From positions 310,001 through 374,000 of the forward strand of contig JAQOTA010000042.1 of assembly GCA_029532415.1 (NCBI GenBank): a DNA stretch of 64,000 nt. Reading direction: 5' to 3'. Below the pieces are notes generated by a model that saw nothing but the letters and a program-made list of their open reading frames with translations, had not been told where the DNA came from and made no database searches. Position numbers and translations under genes: made by a program. Origin of the DNA: Marasmius tenuissimus (Eukaryota > Basidiomycota > Agaricomycetes > Agaricales > Marasmiaceae). Below are positions 21,029 through 31,462 of this stretch, piece after piece; position 1 is the stretch's first letter, and each line of letters starts with the position of its first letter.

Positions 21029-22693
21029 TCAAGTGGACAAATAGAATTCAAGTCCAAGGTGATCTCTGAACTGTAAGAACTTCTCGTGTCCGAGATTCTT
21101 CGTAAACATGTCTGCGGGATTATAGACTCCTTCAATGAAGAACAATTCGACTTTGCCATCTTCAACACACGATCGAATGTAATGATATCGAATGTCGATG
21201 TCTTTGGTTTGGCGTTCTTGAACCGGATTAGATGCAATGAAGATGGAGCCCTGATTGTCTCCACAGATTGGAATAGGACCTAAGTCGATTCCTAGTTCAG
21301 AGAGTAGCGATCCTATCCAGGAAGCTTGACGACTGCAATCCGACAGTGCCATATACTCAGCTTCAGTGGAAGAAAGAGCTACAGTCTTCTGGGCGTGTGA
21401 TTGCCACGAGAAGATGCCACCTGCTAACTTGAAGAAGTAGCCAGTGATCGAACGGCGTTTGATAGGATCGGCAGCCCAATCCGAGTCTGTCAACGCAAGA
21501 AGACCTCCATCAGAATCACCATTGTAGACAAGTGAATAATCTGATGTGCCAGCAAGATAGCGGCAGATGTACAGAGCTTTATCGAGGTGTTCCTTTGTTG
21601 GATTAGAAGAGAACTGGGAAAGCTTCATAACTGCATAGGCAATATCAGGACGTGTGCCCAGCATAATGTACAGAAGCAACCCAATCACAGACTGGAATCT
21701 GGAGCGAATGGCAGGATTGACTCGACCATCGTTGGGAGTTGGCACATAGCCAGCAGGTAAGGGCGTAGGAGCACCTTTTGCATTCTGCATCCCAAAACGT
21801 TCAAGGACTTTCTTCAAATAATCCTTTTGGTCAACCATAATCTTATTGCCTTTGCGACGAATGCTCATGCAAAGAAACTCGCTAGCGTCGCCCATATCAC
21901 GGCATTCCCATTGAGCCATGAACTTGGCTTTCTTCTTGTCAACAAAAGCTTTGTTAGGACCTATGAAGAGTGCATCGTCAACATATATGATCACATACAC
22001 AACTTCACCACTCTTTGGATCTTTGCAGATGAAGAGTCCAGCATCAGGAGTGAGGTGTTTGAAGCCTAGTACTTCCATGGACGAACTGAGGGTTCGCCAC
22101 CACTCAAGGGCAGCTTGCTTCAGTCCATATAATGCACGACGCAGGCGTAGTACCTTACGTTCTTGGCCCTTGACTTTGAAGCCTTCAGGTTGTTCCATGT
22201 AAATCTCCTCAACAAGATCACCATAAAGGAAGGCGTTCTTAACGTCAACAGAAGTGATGTACCAGTTTTTGAGAGCTGCGAGAGCAAGCATCATATGAAC
22301 AGTCTCATAACAAACAACTGGTGAGAAGATCTCATCGAAGTCTACACCTTCGACATGAGAGAAACCTTTGGCAACAAGTCTTGCTTTCTTGCGACCATTC
22401 GACTTAACATCGAAGACCCATCTATTTTTGATGGCTTTGCGACCTTTAGGCAAGTCACAGAGTTCGAAGACATTGTGCTTACGGAGTGCCTCAAGTTCTT
22501 CATGGCAAGCGTTCTTCCATTCCTTCTGTTGCTCAACAGGCAACTTTAGAATATCGCGGAGTGTCCACTCTCTGATGTTAGAGAAATCAGGAGTATCGGA
22601 CGTTGGAAGCGAATCGTGAACTGGAACGGCATTGTTCAGCAGGTAAATCACGAATCCTACTCCCCCTTCTTGGGCAAGTCTTTCAACTACGCT
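21029..22693 (-). pseudogene. Copia element 2 Pol, reverse transcriptase and RNase H part
   Basis: This is the C-terminal part of the polyprotein, in the same frame as the Gag-integrase part and separated from it only by the TAA at 22694-22696. It encodes a linker with AQEGG and VIYLLNNA, as in element 1. The reverse transcriptase follows (RWVFDVKSNGRKKARLVAKG; LDVKTAFLYG-like SVDVKNAFLYG; catalytic YVDDALFIG), then RNase H (DSDWA, STEAEYMALSD, DNQGS, DIRYHYIR). The stop is at 21029-21031. All catalytic residues I know for the family are present. There is no ATG near the start of this piece, so it needs readthrough of the TAA or is dead. Confidence 0.85.
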
Positions 22694-25600
22694 TTATTCC
22701 TCATGCGACTCAGTGCTTCCACTGGGTTTTGGAGCAGGCGGAGGCGGAAGTGGACCAGGAATCCCCTTTTTACCACCTTTGCCTTTCCTAGATCGCAAAG
22801 AGCTAGGACAATCAACTGGATGTGTAGGTTCTTTGTCTCCAGTGACGTTTCTCCAAGTATTCTTATTTTCTAAGTCGCGAATAATATCTGAGGGTTTATT
22901 TGGGTTCCGCTTTTCCCCAAATATATTACCAGGTTGCGTTGTACCCTTCTGCTGCCTCGAAGACCGGCATGGACCATCCGCTGCTGGTGCAGGCGGAGGA
23001 ACGGCGGGTTCGCCTGGAGGCGTCGGAGGACCAGATTGAGGGAGTGGCACATCCCCTGGCACAGGGCCACCTGCAGGTTTGTCAACCTGAGGTTCTGATC
23101 TCTTAGAAGGTTTGGAGTGACGTCTGAGATCTGGTAATGGAGTATCAAAACCGTCATCATCAGAGTCTTCATCTTCCAAAGGAATGTTGGGATTTTCACC
23201 CAAAGTAAAAGGTTCACTACCGACAGGTGTGAAGCCACGAGTTTTGGCATCAGGACACTTATTGTATAGCGTCTCATTGAATAGTGCAGTGCTACCTTTG
23301 AATACGGAATTATTACTTTGCATGAACAGGAAGCCTTTCATCCCATCTTGGTAGCCAATGAAAGTCATCAACTCACTTCGAGGAGCAAGTTTATTCTTCC
23401 TACGATCTTCAGGAATGAAGATGTAGGCTGCACAACCCATTACTCGGAGATGTGAAACATCAGGTGCTTCGCCGTAAAGCATTTCAAATGGAGTTCGCCA
23501 GCTCAGACGTTGCACAGGAGTGCGATTATAGAGGTGGACGGCGTGCACATGGCAGAATTCCCACCAGGACTGAGGCATGCAAGCTTCAAAGCGAAGAGCT
23601 TCAGACTTCTCATGAATAGTCCTGTTGAATCGTTCAGCACAACCATTTTGTTGTGGTGTATATGGTATGCTTTGATCCCTTTGGATCCCATACTCTTTCA
23701 GTACTGCATCGAACTTATCTCCTTTGTACTCTCCCCCTTCATCAGACATCCAGGTCTTGACAACAGCATTGAATTGCGTCTTGACCATAGTAAGGAAGTC
23801 CCTTAAAGCGGGTACTGCCTCATCTTTCGTCTTGAGCTTGGAGGTCCAAATGTAGGACGTGCAGTCATCGAGAAAAGAGATGTAGTACTTGTACCGGTGA
23901 TACAATTCAGCCGGGTACGACTTCAAATCCAAATGTATTCGTTCAAACGGTTTAGAAGCTCTCGTTGTAGAGTTGGGGAACAATTTCTCATGCATCTTGC
24001 CTTCAGCACAACCACGACACAGAGGTGTCTTCTTAGTAGGCATTTTAAGGTCAAGTGGGAAACCTTGCGTATGTTTCCGAGCTTTATTCAGGGCTTTATC
24101 CGATGGATGCCCAAAGCGTCTGTGCTCAATATCGTAGTCAACGTTGTAAACGACTGACTTGGCCATTAAAGACTCAGCAGATGCTTTCCGCAAGTGAACC
24201 CAATAAATGGTTTGACCAGGCATATGAGGGTAGGAAACAAGCGACTGTCGTCGCTGTGATGAGTAGAAGGCTAACTTCTTCGCATTTCCACGAATTGATA
24301 GACCATCTTGAAGGAATTCTCCCATTGATAGTAGACGTATGTCCAATTGAGGTATGTAATAGACAGGATAGAGACGCGAAACATGCTCAGTAAGTTTCCC
24401 GTCATGTCCTTCAACATTATGCTTAATGAAGACAGTGCCTTTACCCTTGATCTGTATAGGGTTGCCCTTATTCGCAGTATTTACAATAGGACCATCAAGC
24501 AATTCATATTCAGCGAAATCATTCAAATCATTCATGAAATGAGAGGAGGCACCAGAATCAAGGAGCCAACCCTGTGCGTTGTTCACACTTTTCTTTCCCT
24601 TACATTGAGTACATCCCACAAAGTGGGTCAAAATAGCATTGCAAAATTTTACAAGTGATACCAGATCACTACAACTACTGCGCGCACTACTGATACCAAC
24701 TAGTTGAGAGCAGTGCTGTAGGTTTGCATCAGCTTGGGAAAGCAGGTCAAGATATGGTACTTGCCTGTCATCATGGAACGATCCAAGAGAGATGTCATCC
24801 AGGACGTCTTCTACTCCTGCAGCTTCGGCAATGTCGCTGTCAACATCATTACCAAATAGAGAGGTCATATCGTCCATACCATCGTCAGATCCCCAGTCCA
24901 TCTCTACATCTTCATCAGGATCAGTGCTGTGAGCACGTTTAGAAGAAGTAGAAGAAGGACATCCGGCTCCTTCATCTTCCGAATCGTCCTCCAGAACTCG
25001 CTTGGACGAGGAACCAGGCTTTGAGATGCGATCCTGGAGCAAACGATTGGTGGCGGACATGACAATCTGTTCGAACGGTTTGAGATGCCACGCCGTCTTA
25101 GGGACACCAAGTCTGTCAGCAAGTGAACGTGCTTCACGTACATCATCAAATACTGACTCGGATGGCTTGAAGCCGGTGAAGGACTGCATGGCAGCTGGAT
25201 TCTTCTTGACAGTGGGAGCGACAGTGCTGTCACAAGACTTGTCCCAGTGACCAGTGAAGTGCGCTGGGGGCGGAGATCCTCTAGCATGGCTAGAGGGGGC
25301 ACTGGTGATCTCTGCGCGCAAGGAGTTGTTGACTGTGTTCAACGCAATACGTTCCCTGCGGTCAGTGATCGAAGAGTAAGGACGGACAGGAGGAGGGGAA
25401 GCAACAACGGATGCATAGGACGCAAGATGGGAGTGACCATGAGACCGATTGTTACCGCTGTTACCACCAGCGTTGCTGGGACCCTGGTGCTGGTTGATAC
25501 CACCACAGGTACCACGCTGCTGCTGATACCCACGCTGCTGACGTTGCTGCTGCGGGCGTTGCTGCTGACCGAACGATGGTTCACGATTACCAGCACGCTT

Positions 25601-26347
25601 CACCGCAGAGGGGCGGTTGGCGAGTTGAGGGTTCTGGCGTTCGTACTCGACCATGATAGCGTCATGGACTTTCGAAACAGTGATGCATTCCTCATCCTCG
25701 GGATCCCTAACATTGTCGTGAAGGGATTTGGATGAGGCGGCGTCCCATTCGGGAGGAATAGCGGCAACGAGCAAGAGGGACTTGATCAACTTGGGGAGAA
25801 CCACTCCTACCTCGGAGAGTCGTTCGATGTAGGACTTGAACTTGGCGATGCCGGCTTGGGGATGAGAGGTGGTAAGTCTGAAAGAGATGAGTTTAACAAA
25901 GTCACCATAGATGGCAGACAAAGTGGGCTCGCCGTAGGTGAGGTTCAGCTGTTCCCAAGCCTTCTGGGCATTCATGTCCTTGATCGGATCGAAGACCTCC
26001 TTGGTGGTAGTGATCTGGATAATCCCCATGAGCTGGAGATCTTCCTTATCCCATGCAAGACTCTCCTTTTGCCATGCGGCATGCTCTTCAGGAGGGACAG
26101 TGTCACAGACAACGGGAGTAACCCCTGCGGGGCTAGTGACAGTGCCAAGGGGCATGGAGGGACGTGGTTCGTCGCCAGTAAGATGACCATAAAGGCCTTG
26201 GGTCTTGCACACGGCTTCCATCTCGCCGGTGTAAACTTGTTTAAAGTTGGTACCGTCGAAGCAACCGGAGAAGTATTTCTTAACGTTGAACATGGTAGTA
26301 AGAGGTTGAGAGTTTGGTGTTGGATCTAGAAAAGACAGCATCAGCAT
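22694..26347 (-). pseudogene. Copia element 2 Gag, protease and integrase part
   Basis: This is the N-terminal part of the polyprotein, ending at an in-frame TAA (22694-22696). The open frame extends slightly upstream without ATG. The first ATG is at 26347, and one at 26293 (MFNVKKYFSG) may be the true start. A copia-type Gag (UBN2-like) is followed by a Gln/Arg-rich stretch and no CCHC knuckle. Protease WLLDSGASSH lies about 24555-24565. The HHCC pre-integrase motif (HRRFGHP...CRGCAEGK) precedes the integrase core with D, D (SDEGGEY) and E (CAERFNRT). A Pro-rich tail then leads to the stop. The product would be a Gag-PR-IN protein without reverse transcriptase unless the stop is read through. 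Confidence 0.85.
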
Positions 26348-26550
26348 GCATCTAATCAACACAGGGAGCAGCCATTAAGGCGCTATGCTCAACAAGGAGC
26401 ATTGGATCCTTGAGATCCGATGTCATCGAAGGACGTACATCAATGCCATAGATCAAGCACTCAATTAAGAGGTCGATGGCAACATGCAGGTCTAGCCTAG
26501 CTAGCCGATGACAGCAGCCATCAAGGCGCTCGTCATTGTAGTCGGGCTAA

Positions 26551-26565
26551 CCGGGGCCCGTAACC
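26551..26565 (-). promoter_or_regulatory. Primer-binding site of copia element 2
   Basis: On the minus strand, directly after the 5' LTR, the sequence reads GGTTACGGGCCCCGG. It differs from the element 1 site by one base in the first twelve and is again complementary to the initiator tRNA-Met anticodon region, with one mismatch in the anticodon. Confidence 0.65.
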
Positions 26566-26887
26566 TGATGAGCCGGCATGACGCCTAGCGCAGAGGACTA
26601 CAACATTGCTACACTACTACTTACCAGAGAGGAGTTTAGAGAGATAGAGGTGAGACGTAGAAGCTCAAGCACACTGTAGATTCAAGTAGAGAACTACGAG
26701 CTTATATACATGTAGATACAATAGAGTTACCATATAGGGACGACAATAGGAATTGTACATATGAGCATATAGAACAATGAACGAATAGAACAATAGCGAA
26801 TGCATTGTCCCGCATAATACAATGACGGGAAGTATGAACCGGGACTTCGGATATACCGGGATCTAATTATAGTCCACGGATTCAACA
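26566..26887 (-). repeat. 5' LTR of copia element 2 (right on + strand)
   Basis: This 322-bp partner of 20663-20986 is bounded on the left by the primer-binding site and on the right directly by the hallmark exon of 7TM member C. Confidence 0.92.
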
Positions 26888-27561
26888 CGGAAATGTATCG
26901 TTGGTGGCGATACTCCCATAGGACATAGCAGCAGAAGATCTAGTGCAAGTCAGTCACTTCATCTCTGTCGACTAGTAGAGACTTAACTAGAATAGCGTGG
27001 ACCATTCCACTTGCACAATGAACATTCTACATCAGTTGACTGCCACAGGCAGAATGTGAGTAGCCAACGTACCCTTGGAGACACATTATCACCATGCGAG
27101 AAATGCTGGAATAGGCCATGAGTTACTGCTAACATCTTTATAGCTCATGGGCGTAACACACCCAAGAACACTCTCTGCCCGTTCTACGGTTACCGGAGGC
27201 TCTAGTCCAGAGTAGATATAGAATTGCTTCGAGATTTGAAGGAGATCGAACGCTAGAGCGATAGGGATGCTCAATGTGGCCAGCACAAACAGCACGTGAA
27301 GGGAAACTTGATGGAAAAGACACTCCCGAGTCCTTGGCCGCTTCTTGAGCACGAGTAAGCCGATACGGTATAGTAAAACATATAAGCCATATAAAAATAA
27401 ATGGACCTATCGATAGTGCTTGGTCTAAGACACGTGGAGAACGAGTAGAACTTGAAATTTGGGTAACTTACCGAATTCAGAAGTAACAGAGCTACAACCA
27501 TCAAGTTGAACCCAGTTCTCGCTGCCTGCTCTGAGCCCTGGACCAGCTGACCTGGCGACAT
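26888..27561 (-). pseudogene. 7TM family member C, 5' fragment
   Basis: The minus-strand start at 27561 opens an exon ending in ALLLLNS followed by GTAAGT. The next exon holds TM1 (YGLYVLLYRIG), a basic KKRPRTRE loop and TM2, matching the family layout. Towards 26890 a third exon reads CCYVLWEYRHQRY, the equivalent of the LWRCYLIWGSR hallmark of A, D and F. It is cut by the 5' LTR of copia element 2. The TM4 to TM7 exons are missing from both sides of the element. C is more diverged than A, B, D, E and F. Confidence 0.6.
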
Positions 27562-27756
27562 GAGAGAGGATAGGCCAATTTCGATTTAGACCACTGAGAA
27601 CTGGTTCTTATGTAGCCTGGACATGAGAGTGTTTCTTTGGATACTGATGATCCATCTTTGATGATGCGGCAGATTGATTTCAAAGCAAAAGTTGCAATTG
27701 CTCGGCTCTGTGTCACCAGCCTCTGCGAGGAGATGGTAATCTACAGTAGACTTACT

Positions 27757-28491
27757 TATGAATTGGCCCAAGTTCCTTACCCGTGACTTGACTTGGCTTG
27801 ACTTATAACTTATAACTTACGCGGTCTCTAAGTCAGACTCAAGTCTTAAGCAATGAAATGTCATGAGCTTGCAGCTTTGATCATGCTAAAATGAAGTAAA
27901 ATATTGTAGACATGTTTTTATTTCTTCTCATTCCGTGCCTCTATTTATACCAAACACTTTACCCCAATTTGGACAGGGCGCCGAGCAGGCTGATGCTCAG
28001 TACAATGGTACAGAATTTGAACAATGTGCATTGCATTTGAGGGGACCAGTTCCCCTGCTTGGGTACTGGATGTGTGTGCCTGTATTTCCTCATGATGTAA
28101 GGAAGAGGACCCCTAGCCAGTCCCTAGCCATTTCCCAGCGGAGTATAGCTGTCGTTTCAAGTGACGTATGTCCTGACTCTCTTTAAATTGGGAATCTATG
28201 AAGCCATACAATACTGAATGAGATTGGCCTCGGGGGGTGGATGTGGTTTAGCTAACCTTTGCCATAAGTAAGCTACCATGGTGCAGTTGGTGAGATAATT
28301 GGTCACACCTGATTGTCTCAACTGTCTGTGACACTATGAGTTCAATTCCCTGTATTGCCGATTTACAGAAAACTTTTCTTGGTTCTGCACCTGGGTCCGG
28401 TAGCTTACCAATCAACTAGTAAGCGACATTGCGTCATTTATATAAGCCAAGCCCAAGCTAAGTCAGGGTAAGTAACTTAGCCCAGTCCATA
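27757..28491. mobile_element. Candidate non-autonomous TIR element (~735 bp)
   Basis: About 55 bp at 27757-27812 is an imperfect inverted copy of 28440-28491. Both arms, read inward, carry TATG, GG(C/G)C(C/T)AAGTT, CTTACCC, TGACTT and CTTGGCTT in the same order. No ORF of note lies inside, and no clear target duplication was found. Near its right arm (28279-28349) there are A-box-like and B-box-like words of a tRNA promoter. It may be a decayed DNA transposon derivative; the family is unknown. Confidence 0.45.
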
Positions 28492-29908
28492 ATTAAGTCT
28501 GCCCATGGAGTAGAGGAGATGGCTGTTGCGGCTCGAGGGCCAATCATGGAGGTCGAGGGAGGTATCGGACATTGGTACGAGCTTGAACTCGGTAGAAATA
28601 TGGATTTCTTCAGTGAGATCAGAAGAGGTATGAGCACAGGTCTCTTTGATGGTTGCTCGGTGTCTTCAGGAACTGTATCTCGTTTTTACGGTCATGATGC
28701 GAGTGATACCACATTTGAGAGATGTGCACTTGCTCAAAATCCGCACTATCATGGGACGGCTTCTAGATCTAAGAAGAAACAGAAATGCTTGATCACTAGA
28801 CAAGAAGTTCCTTCGACGTATCTTTGGAAATTTAACCCTCAGACTATGTCCAGCGTACAGTGCTGTTCTGCTCGACGTTGAATGTGCAAACACTAGTCTG
28901 CCTTCTGTGAGAACGAGACATGATACGATGAAAAATGTTGCTCTCAACCTGAGAGGTCCGTAGCCTGTAGGTACCTCCCTACTTGAGATCTAATCACTAA
29001 TGATAAGCGTCGGCAAAAACCGAGATTGTTGAGTCTCTCGCGGCAACCAACCATGCTACATATCAAGTAGGTACCCAAAATAAAAATGCTTCCCTTGATA
29101 TGAAGGGCGTTGGGCGTTGTTCCGGGCTTCTGGGATCCAAACGGCGGCCAGTCGCGCTGACTTGGTTATGCCGCACGCATCTATTAAAATCACTGTTTAT
29201 GCCGCGAGAAGCTCACATCTCCTCTATTCTGGGAGGTTTTGCGCTTATCCGGCGACAAAGAAGTGACAATTGATTTTGTGGGTCCAAATCATGTTGTTGG
29301 AGTAAAACAACACGTGGCCGAGGAACACATATCCCCTCCTAAGTTTGCTCAGCTCGAATTATACCTCAAAGTAAATGAATTATTCACTGAGGATCATTTT
29401 TCTCTGGATGGCCCCTCAAATGAGGGTGCAATGTCATCTTACAGCGTACGACGCCCTTGTTTTCACTGTCACTTTGCCTAACTTCACTAGCTTTTCCAAT
29501 ATGATGCCAGCTTCCACTGCCAAAGGCGAGAGTGGAGTCAGGGAGAACCGGTGTACCTGGGAGGAGAATGTAGTGACAAAACTTGATTTGGGTTCGGAAG
29601 TGAGAGTCTGGCGGATCAAACCTAAGACTACTACCAGTTGGCAGCACAGAAACATTGGAGGCCACTCAATTGGCTCTCACTAGCATTTTCTGAATATCTT
29701 CAGTCACTCCACTCTCGAACTTCCGATGAGCTAATCCGATGGCACCAGCAGCTAGGAAATTTAATCCAGTCACTTTAAGGATCACCCCAAGGTCCCAAGT
29801 AGAAGACAACATAGATGAAAGATAAATTTGTATCACAATTTGGGAATAATATAGAATCATCGGAATAAATCCTATCTGTGCTCGCCCGCCCAAATACTTT
29901 GCTGCCTC
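28492..29908. other. No gene recognised
   Basis: An open frame at 28519-28881 (+, 120 aa) has no recognisable motif, no exon partners and an ordinary composition, so I do not call it a gene. Nothing else stands out before the stop codon of 7TM member D at 29909. Confidence 0.5.
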
Positions 29909-31462
29909 CTACTTTCCATCATCCCTGACATGAGCCTCCAGATCCTGTTCCTGCCAACCAATCATTGACTCGTGTTTCTGGATATCAACAATAGTATTGA
30001 CTATTCCTCCGCTTCGTTCATCCATGTCTCTCCCCCTCAAGACAGTGGTCTTAAACGATTTCTCGTCGTTGACAGCGATACCCAACGCTGAGCGAACAAT
30101 GATCATTGTGGAAGCAATCCCCTTTGGATCTGTCGTTATTAGCGTTCTAAATTTTGCTATTTGGCGGGCTCACCATTATTGGAACAAGGCAACTGTACAG
30201 AACCTTGCAAGCCAAAGTTGCACTGCCGGGGGGCACGTCGTTGTTCACCTTGAATAAAGGGGTTCTTTTAGGTGTTCCTAGTGCTGAGAGGAAAAGGGAT
30301 ATGGCGTAGCCAGCAATCGCAGCCGGGTAGAGTAAACCCGATTCGATTCTTCAGTGTGATAAGTTTCAGAGGCTCTGACCTGTAGTCTATCTTTATTGTA
30401 CTTACGAAGCGGATATGATCGTTCTATACATCTCAGCAATCGGTTGTTTGGTTAGCTTGGCGACTTGATGGCTGATGTAAAACACTCGACCTGCTTCAGA
30501 AGTGTCGTCAGGTCTTCCAGTTAGCCCAAGTGTGGCCATTCCTGACTTACCTATGAGAATGGTCAGCAAAAGATTGCTGCACAGAGTCCCAAATGAGAAA
30601 CAGAGCAGAATGACGGATTGCGGTGCCATCTTGTCCGGATAAAATTCCAGAGAGGCAAAGTCATGAACATGCACACCGTCAGACATTGTCAGATAACCTA
30701 GAACTTTGTGATAGTTAAATCACAGCTAGATATTATTTGGTAGTAAAAGCTTACCGTTGGTGGCAGAACAGAGGAGAATCGGTAGGAGAACTATCCGGAC
30801 ACGGCTTCCCCAGACAAGATAACATCTCCAGAGCTATCCTAGTGAGATTGCGGCAAAAAATTATTCTAGCAAGATCCGCACCAGGATTACATCTGTCAAT
30901 AAGCTGCGGAAACGAAGCCAGAATTAACGATTCGGTCCTTTAGCTGCATATGAAAGCCTACTTTGATGTGACGGTGAGACCGTGTGCCGCAAAAGTGATA
31001 CTTTTGGAGGCATGTCTTGGTTCCTCAAGAAAATAACAAGTAACTGTATGAGTGCGCGAGAATGGGACGAAGCGCAACTTAGAACTTACAGGGGGGGAGG
31101 CCGTGCCGTTTGGCATGAAAGGGAAGTTATAATACACACTATCGGCCTGAACATTGATAAGTGTGACATATGTGTTCAGTACAGTAGTCGCAGTTGCCAG
31201 AACAAAAAGAGCCGTAATGAGAAGGCAGTGGATGCGAAGTCGCTCTTGTTTGCGTCCGAAAAGAACCGAAGTGCAAACTCCGAATAGGACAATATAGATA
31301 CCTGAGTAAAGTCAATTAACTTGATCTATTGACCCAAATCAGCGACAGACCATATACGAGAAAGAGGGTCTTCAAGAGAGTCAGTCCATGCATATCGTTC
31401 AGACCGTCAAACAGGGACATACACACGACTGAACAGTTGATGCGCTGAGCCAAATACGACAT
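29909..31462 (-). CDS. 7TM family member D (multi-exon membrane protein)
   Basis: Coordinates span introns. The probable start (31462) gives MSYLAQRINC and an exon ending LLKTLFL. After an intron the TM1 exon GIYIVLFGVCTSVLF and a basic RKQERLR loop lead to TM2. The AHGLTVTSK exon, a short LLTDVIL exon and the hallmark LWRCYLVWGSRVRI (about 30758-30840) follow. The next exons are YLTMSDG...LCSNLLLTILIG (to about 30550), GRVFYISHQVAKL...MYRTIISAS, ESGLLYPAAIAGYAI, and GIASTMIIVRSALGIAV. The last continues into a charged tail of about 45 residues ending at 29909. All exons are open and GT-AG boundaries are plausible, so D looks functional. Seven hydrophobic segments are seen; the substrate is unknown. 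Confidence 0.78.

Larger units (their letters stand above)
20663..26887 (-). mobile_element. Ty1/copia retrotransposon, element 2 (older, damaged)
   Basis: This 6.2-kb element on the minus strand has LTRs of 324 and 322 bp (20663-20986 and 26566-26887) that differ at about 14 positions plus a 2-bp indel, roughly 4%. It has a primer-binding site beside the right LTR and a polypurine tract beside the left one. Gag-Pol is one continuous frame except for a single TAA. LTR ends (TGTTGAA...GGCTCATCA) and primer site resemble element 1, so the two are related lineages. The flanking pentamers (GGTTT and CGGAA) do not match, so no target duplication is visible. Confidence 0.92.

Noticed and set aside
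25247..25735. 162-aa plus-strand ORF with Thr/Leu-rich runs
   Set aside because: It is antisense to the Gln/Arg-rich Gag region of copia element 2.
28279..28349. Possible tRNA gene (A-box TGGTGCAGTTGG, B-box GAGTTCAATTCC)
   Set aside because: The T-arm and acceptor stems do not pair, so it is not a working tRNA gene. Kept only as a hint of a tRNA-derived repeat.
28519..28881. 120-aa plus-strand ORF
   Set aside because: No recognisable motif and no supporting context. It is compatible with chance in this composition.
29997..30257. Plus-strand ORF with SLTAIPNAERTMIIVEAIP
   Set aside because: It is the antisense of the TM7 exon of 7TM member D. The same shadow appears at 13428-13664 (antisense of A) and 46461-46748 (antisense of E).
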